Part shown: piece after piece, positions 57,791 through 64,000 of the stretch | Layout of the letters: each line of letters opens with the position of its first letter | Position numbering within the stretch: position 1 is the first letter of the stretch | Assembly: GCF_033958435.1 (NCBI RefSeq) | Contig: NC_134142.1 | Span: forward strand, 102,433,001-102,497,000 | Length of the DNA: 64,000 bases | From: Carettochelys insculpta | Lineage: Eukaryota > Chordata > Testudines > Carettochelyidae | Direction of reading: 5' to 3' | Notes under the pieces: generated by a model | Seen by the model: only the letters and a program-made list of their open reading frames with translations | What the model was told of the DNA's origin: nothing | Databases searched by the model: none | Program-made: the position numbers and the translations under genes

Positions 57791-60789
57791 TTTATTTTTC
57801 TATCTGTCCTAATACCTCCTGTATGGACTTATTTTCTCCAAACGTCAGTAGACTAGATTGGTGAGCACAGCTGTGAATTCTGCTCCCTCCCACCCTTAAA
57901 AATACCCCCATGTTAAACTACTAGGAGTGCGTTTCTTCCTTCTGTCACTCCCAGGTCCCTCCCTACTGTGGAGGAGGTGACAATTCAGGAATGCTCTGTT
58001 TTGTAAATTTTGACCTTTTCGAATTGTATGCACCCCTTTTGAGCCCACATCCTATTGTGAGTCAGCCCTTTTGATCCATCCTCTGTCCCCTTTTATTGAG
58101 TGGCTCTCCCTAGTTCTGCAAAATATGTGTCAACCCTGCTGCACGCTCCCTCTGTGAATTCTTTACTTCTTGATATTTTTGCAGCAGGACCAAGGCTGAC
58201 ATCAGTTTGTTTAGTGGAGCAGAAGACAAAGGCTGGTTGCTGTCATTGCAGCTGAATAGGTCAGCAATGACAACAACCTGTTCTGCGGGAACTATCCCCC
58301 ACTGACACCGCTTTCAGTCCATTTGAATGGAGGCTCTTTCTTTAGGAAGTGCGGGTGGGGGATGCCAGAGAAGTGGAGAGGAAAGGAATGAAGAACTTAA
58401 GAAGTAAAACCTAACTTGCTTCAGCTGAGCATTGACTTCAGGAACAGAAAGTCTAGGCACTTTGAATAGCTGTAGGTGAGGTACATGAAGCATTTTTCCC
58501 TTTGCTTCACTCTGTTTGCTGCAAAGGAGAACAAAGTCCACTCCTGTATCTAGATTTTTTTTAACCAGTTCAGATGGCCGTCATCTGGGATAATGAGAGT
58601 GTTCTGGTAAAATGATAAACTAACGCAACATCCGATCAAATTGAGGCTTCTTTGGGATTTGTTTAAAACTTTTTTTGCTTTTTATCAGTAATAGCTGTCT
58701 TTCGTGGATATGTGTGCTGCGTGGCTGCAGCACAGCTGTAAGCTTGAAGCATAATGGTCCTAGTAGGGTCATCAGGAGGGAGTTTGTATGTAGCACTGCA
58801 GCATAGACTTTGACTAACTGAGCTAGAGGAATAACTCCACACTGACTACTCTTGTGGGAATGGGGGTAAGGAGACCCTTGGTGCTTATGCATTATATAAT
58901 TCCTGATTTCCAGAGTGTCTTTAAAAATGATTCATTTAATTCTACGTAAAAACATAGTCTGTTATTTGCAATATGCCACCTGACAGAACAGACATTTTCC
59001 AAATTTAGGCCCTTTAAACCCATTTCAATTGCTTATGGCACACGCTGGCAAGTTCGAAAGATGAAAAGTATGATGGCTTCAGTGCAGTGGAATTTCTTTC
59101 TTGGTGACAGCTGTGGCATCATTCCTTTTGGAAACAATGAGAAGGGCAACCATCTTCACTTTGGGCATTTTTCACACTAACAAAGAAGCATCTGTCTTCA
59201 CTAGAGAGAAGAGTCATCTGTTGTGTTGCAAGCCATAGGGAAAGTCAGCCATTTTGAGTAAGAGAAGCTTTTTACTTTGTGAAAAATGAAAAAAAATGTT
59301 AATAACTTTAAACAAATTAGTTTGTAATTTAGCAAATGTAGCTGGCGATGTCTTGTAATTCTGGGGGAAATAGGAAGGATAACAGCCATCAATTAATTAA
59401 ATAATGGGTCTGAGAAAAAAGTGAGCCACTGGAAGTTTGATTTTTTTAAAAATATTTTATTGGAAAACTAAGTAAAATATTTTGTTGATGACACCCAAAA
59501 TATTTTTTATTTACAGATTATAAACTGTAAATTTAAGGAGAATACATTTAACAGCTGGGTAAATATTTTTTTCAGTCAAAAAGTTTGTTTGCCAGAAAAT
59601 GCAGTTGTGTGGTGAATAAAACTATTTGTTAATTCTGGTTGAATTCAATGAACAGTTTCAGCTGAATAAGAACTACAATACTTTTAAAACGTCTGAATGG
59701 TCTCTTTCAACCATTCTGGACAGAACTATTTTGACTTTTCTATTCAAAATGATATTTAATTTAGAAATTCTGCTAGATTTTTAAAACAATTTTGAAGGAC
59801 AAAATATACCCAAAAACATACTAAAAATTAATTTCCATTCAAGGCAAACTAAAATTTTGGGAGGATTCTTTCAGCTCTGCCATCAAACTGAAAAGATCAT
59901 TTATTCATTTGGCTGTAATATGCTTTCTCAACATAAAAAAAGGAAAGTTGAACTTCAAGTGAAAAATTGACTCCAACTTTAATAGAGAAAAGCAGCAGAA
60001 GAACAGAGCATACTACAAATGCCAACATAAATCAGTTTTTCTTTCTGAATTGCACGGAGAATATGCAGCTACAATCAAAAGTAGTGTGTCAGAAAAACTG
60101 TAAAGAAACCAAAATTACAAAATGTCAGTCACAAATAATAAAAAAAACAAAATGCATTTTGCCATGTGTGTATGTATAAATTATCATACACCTCTGCTCT
60201 ATCTTAAACTGATAGTTCACTTTAGAGAGTAAATTCTCATAGAGTCAATCTCTTTGTCAACTGTAAAGTAGAGTGGCCCTTAGCTCACTCAAATCCCTTG
60301 GAGATTTTCTTCTCCTTTAGGGAAGGGTTGGGAGCATGGTTAAGCATCAAATGTTCTTTGACGTGTGTAAGGAGATACTTTTTACAATTCAGGGTTTCAT
60401 TATTTATTATGATAGCATGTAAGAACCCTAATTAGGGACCATGGCACAGTTTTGATAGGTGCTATAGAAACAAATAATGAAGACAAAAGTGGTTTAGTCA
60501 ACAGTGGTGATTAGTCAAACCAAAACTCTTGGCAGGAAATGATGAATTGATTTTGATTAATTTCTTGAAACAAAAAACTTATAAAAGGGGTTTGAAATTG
60601 CTGAACTATCACAGTTGGACAATTTGTAGAAATTTCTGTTTTAAAATGTTTTCTTTCAAAAAATGTAAGCTGTAATGCTAAAACTTCTAAACTTTTAAAA
60701 ATGATCAAAACCAAAATATTTTAAAATTATGAAAATGAAATAGTTCAGTTGTCCCAAATGGGATTATTTTTCCAGATTTTCATGTCAAT
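57791..60789. other. Unassigned AT-rich non-coding DNA
   Basis: No exon, RNA gene or repeat boundary recognised over 3 kb. 59400-60000 is especially A/T-rich. Confidence 0.35.
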
Positions 60790-60895
60790 TTTTTAAGTGG
60801 GGAGTCCTATGGCAACTTAAAAACTAACAGCTTTATCTGGGTCTTAGGTTTCATTGGAAAAAACACTTCATCAGATGCATGGGCAATGCATGGAC
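60790..60895 (-). mobile_element. Penelope-like repeat tail, antisense
   Basis: The plus strand reads 'gagtcctatggcaacttaaa', 'aactaacagctttatctggg' and 'cacttcatcagatgcatggg'. This is the reverse complement of a widespread amniote tail (catctgatgaagtg, then gaaagcttatgc, then ggtgccac). On the minus strand the core is CTGATGA ... GAAA, the canonical hammerhead box sequences, but stem II is degraded. The family is related to, but distinct from, those at 19119 and 48048. Confidence 0.5.
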
Positions 60896-62489
60896 AGATG
60901 CTTCATCGTATGCATGGACAATTGTTTAGATAACTTAATTATGTTCTTTTGTTCCAATTTCGGATCCAGAAAAATTCTGAAACCTAAAAAATTTTTACAA
61001 AACAGTAAAAATATTCCACCCCTAGCTCTAGTGATTTATAACAATGCAAACTGGGCGTAAATGCTACTGCTCTGATTTGGTAGCATTTTAAGCTTACTTC
61101 TCATTCTTTGCACAGCTTTAAAAATAATCAGACTTTAAGTTAATAAGCACATTCTTACATGCTTTGCCAAATCTGGATCTACAAGTGGTAAAGCAACATC
61201 ACAATGGCTGAGTTTGATGTTGTAAATGTTTGTAACTCATAGAAAACATCGGAAACAAAGACTTAAGGATAATGAAGACCCTTTTGTCACACAAAGGATC
61301 TAAGTAATTCACAACTATTCAGAGAAACACATAAGTATGTTATGCGGCAACATGAGCAGAATTTGTCTCCAAAGAAAAATGGCATTCAAAATTTTCCAGA
61401 CTTCATGAGTGGTTATTTTAGAAGAAGAAATTAAAATAATATTGCTAGATTTATTAATTATGTGGTATTTTAAATAAATCCATCTAGATAGCCATAGCTC
61501 AAGGCACTGTGCCTTTGTCCATAGTGTTGTATATTTATGAAGAAGACAACATCAGTCCTAGTTTGAATTTCCTCCCATTGATCACTTTAAAGTAGTACCT
61601 TACTATTGTTTAAATGTAGGATCTTCAAAACTCTCTTTACAGCTCTGCATCTCCAAACAGTGATATATATGTAGAGGGAAGTTGTGGAAAAGTATTTTTT
61701 CTCTTATATATGTTATAAGTATGTTCTTATCATTTGCTAAATGTATTATGTTTTGCTATTCCACTTAATCTGCAGCTTCAATATCTTTGTATGAGATTTC
61801 CCAAATAAATCAATGTGAAAGTATGAATAACTGTGTGTTGTGCCCATTGGAAAGGCATTGTTTTTAAAAACAAAGTTTGGTTGATGTACAAACATCTTCA
61901 TTCTTCGGTATTAATTTAACAATTTGAGCATCTCTTCCTTTCCTGTTTCTCTGTATTTCAGGTTCTTGATGGGGTAGTGGTTATTTATCAAATGGAAGTC
62001 TCTGCCAAGACTGGGCACTCTGCAGCAGATGTGAGCACGTTTACTGGCGTGAGTAGGAGAAGCTATTCTAGGTACTCTGCCACCCTAGTTGAAATTTAAA
62101 TGTGCTGCTTCCTTGCAACTCTCTCTAAGTGAGGTTCTCAACCCAGGCAGAGTGTGGAGCTGACTTTTTTTTGCGGAGGGCGGGGCATAGCTTATCATGC
62201 TAACTGACATTTTAGGTGTTGGGGTAGAACTAGGGAGGGCCAAGTGCCACCTCAGAACCACTCTTAACATCACAATGGCTGTGGGAGGGGATGGTTGTAC
62301 CAAATTTGAGTGATTCGTGTTGTCAACTGGTGTACAAGGTTGTGGCACCACTCAGGTCTGACCATCCCTTAGGAAGCTTCCTAATTTACCTTTACATAGA
62401 GTGGCCCATGGCAGAAAAATGCCCTGGCTTTGCTAAAGGTACAGTACTAAAAAAGAGCAGTTTATCGGGGGTAGGACTTAAATGTACCA
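60896..62489. other. Unassigned AT-rich non-coding DNA
   Basis: Nothing recognised apart from ordinary AT-rich sequence. Confidence 0.35.
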
Positions 62490-62670
62490 CTTGGGTATAA
62501 ACCTACCTGGATCCCCTGTGTAAGTAGCTGTATGGGTAACCTGAGCTGCTACCTGTGGTGTTACCTGCTGTTGTTTTTATGGCACCAGCTGGAGCGGAGC
62601 TACTGTGTGCCTATCTGCCCATGTTGGACAGTCATGCTCCCAGCTGCAGTGTAGATGTACCCATAGTCAG
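62490..62670. repeat. Possible fragment of the TCTACACT-ended repeat group
   Basis: The right side ends 'cagctgcagtgtagatgtac', like the right terminus of the DNA-repeat type seen at 3688-4494. The left end is unclear. Low-confidence fragment. Confidence 0.3.
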
Positions 62671-64000
62671 AAATAGTACCTGGCTCAAAGATTCTTACTG
62701 AATATTTTAATGCTAATTAGAACATGGACTTCCCATTCCGTACAAAATTCCCAAGTGATAAAATAAAGAACCCACTTCCACATTGGGGTGAATCCTCAAA
62801 AGTTTGAATTTTTCTCTAGAATGGAAATTCAAACACACTGCTTAGAAAAGTTGACTTTCCAAAGGAAATTGATGAAGCTTGCTGAGCTGCCCAAAGATCC
62901 ACAGCTTGGCTGCTGGGCTCCCAGCTGTGCAGCTTCACACAGGATTCTCTGGATTCTTGTCTAGGCTCCCTGCTGTAGAATGGGGAGTCTGCAATCCCTG
63001 AGATCCCTGACTTGAGGTGGGGTCTCCAGGGCTGCCTTGCTCAGCGACACTTACCAGGTGGAACCCTGGCTGCTTTCCATGAGAAGATTCCATTAAAGGT
63101 ACTTGTTCCTGCAGAACATGTTGATTTAGCCAAACTGGCATTATCCGCTGACCATTTTTTCCCCACATATTTTCTGACCATTTCTACCAATTGTCAGTTG
63201 CGAGAGATGGGGTCTTGAATAAGGGCCTAATGGCTATTAACATGAAGACAAAGAGCAGCCTATCCTGTCTTTAGGAAGTTGTTACCAGTCTAAACCAATA
63301 ATGGACCCAGTACCTTCAAACTGGATTTTGCTAGGGAAAGATGAAGCCAAGTTTCCATCAGTGCACTCACACAACCTCAGTAAGTAAAATGGTCTGAAAC
63401 TGCCAACTTCTAGTATACAGTGCTGTTTTGTTTATGCAGCACTATCACAAATTGGTTATTAAATAAAATTCCATTCATTGTCATTATTGGTCAGGTGCAT
63501 ATCAGCCTTTTGTTGTACCTGTCATTTTCTTCAGTGGGTGGCTGGATTTACTCCAGTCATATTTGAAGGGGTGTATTTTTTGTTACTCTCAGACACTTGA
63601 AAAGAGTTTAAGAGTTTTCTTCCTGAATTTTCAGTTCATTGAGCTGCAAATAGATGTTCGTTCTAATTTAAAACCCATCACATTCTTACCTTTGGAGGAA
63701 AGACACATCTAGGAAATTAGTCTGTGGCTTTTCTCCATTTCTTACACACATAGCTGCTCGTCATCAGTAGGGCAACAAAGAGCTGGCACGCAGCTGCAAA
63801 TATGTATGTTCAAATTAAATATGTATGTCACTGTTGTTCTTCAGTTGGGTAATGGTCATGAGAGAGAGAATATTTCTGTCTGATAGCCAAAACCATACTA
63901 ACTGCAAAGAAAGCTACTGATGCCTTCAAATTTCTGTGTAAGAGAGGACATGGTAAGAGCAGCTGCTTTTCTTTGACTTCCACTATATCCTACAGGCATC
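62671..64000. other. Unassigned non-coding DNA
   Basis: No exon, RNA gene or repeat recognised to the end of the window. Short open frames on both strands at 62935-63218 overlap each other and have no domain. Confidence 0.35.

Noticed and set aside
1..64000. CRISPR arrays, bacterial operons, rRNA and tRNA genes
   Set aside because: None seen. The sequence is a vertebrate repeat-rich region, and tRNA-like words (for example near 29560) belong to SINE relics.

Overview
This window is vertebrate, almost certainly from a turtle or a close amniote relative. It has no bacterial-style gene density and no host exon I can defend. What can be recognised is interspersed repeats typical of turtle genomes: CR1 LINEs whose 3' ends carry the familiar 'actgggtcagaccaaaggtcc'-type tail, two RTE-like non-LTR retrotransposons, Penelope-like elements (PLEs), hAT and Tigger/pogo-like non-autonomous DNA transposons, and old MIR/CORE-type SINE relics. 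Family names rest on recognised protein motifs and remembered repeat consensus, not on a database search.

Layout. 1-8.4 kb: intergenic or intronic DNA with a ~0.8 kb DNA-transposon-like unit (3688-4494), a shorter relative (5115-5374), and a TA-flanked MITE (7209-7535). 8.4-9.2 kb: antisense CR1 3' end. 9.2-18 kb: mostly unremarkable, with a GC-rich repeat at 13.1-14.0 kb. 18.0-19.3 kb: PLE-derived tails, one pair split by a tiny hAT-like MITE. 20.9-29.1 kb: the main structure, an old CR1/L3-like LINE invaded by a MITE, a GC-rich repeat and a ~4.8 kb, nearly intact RTE-like retrotransposon. 30.7-31.5 kb: a large Tigger-like element with a C-rich minisatellite core. 34.3-34.6 kb: hAT MITE. 46.1-47.5 kb: a second RTE-like insertion with a 5' inversion and target-site duplication. 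48.0-49.0 kb: antisense PLE with GIY-YIG endonuclease remains. 50.6-52.3 kb: a Tigger-like MITE, a hAT MITE and a short TIR element. 55.8-56.2 kb: a PLE unit with inverted ends. The rest, to 64 kb, is mainly plain AT-rich DNA with SINE relics.

The only near-functional protein-coding unit is the RTE-like element: an APE endonuclease and a reverse transcriptase separated by one single-base frameshift, ending in a Cys/His motif. Most other open frames are short and overlap repeats, or have no coding signature. The observations most worth checking are: the 65-bp inverted repeat and duplicated 5' module of the large RTE element; the 5' inversion in the second RTE element; and a hammerhead-ribozyme-like core (CTGANGA, a hairpin, then GAAA) that recurs in five PLE-like tails with different stem sequences.
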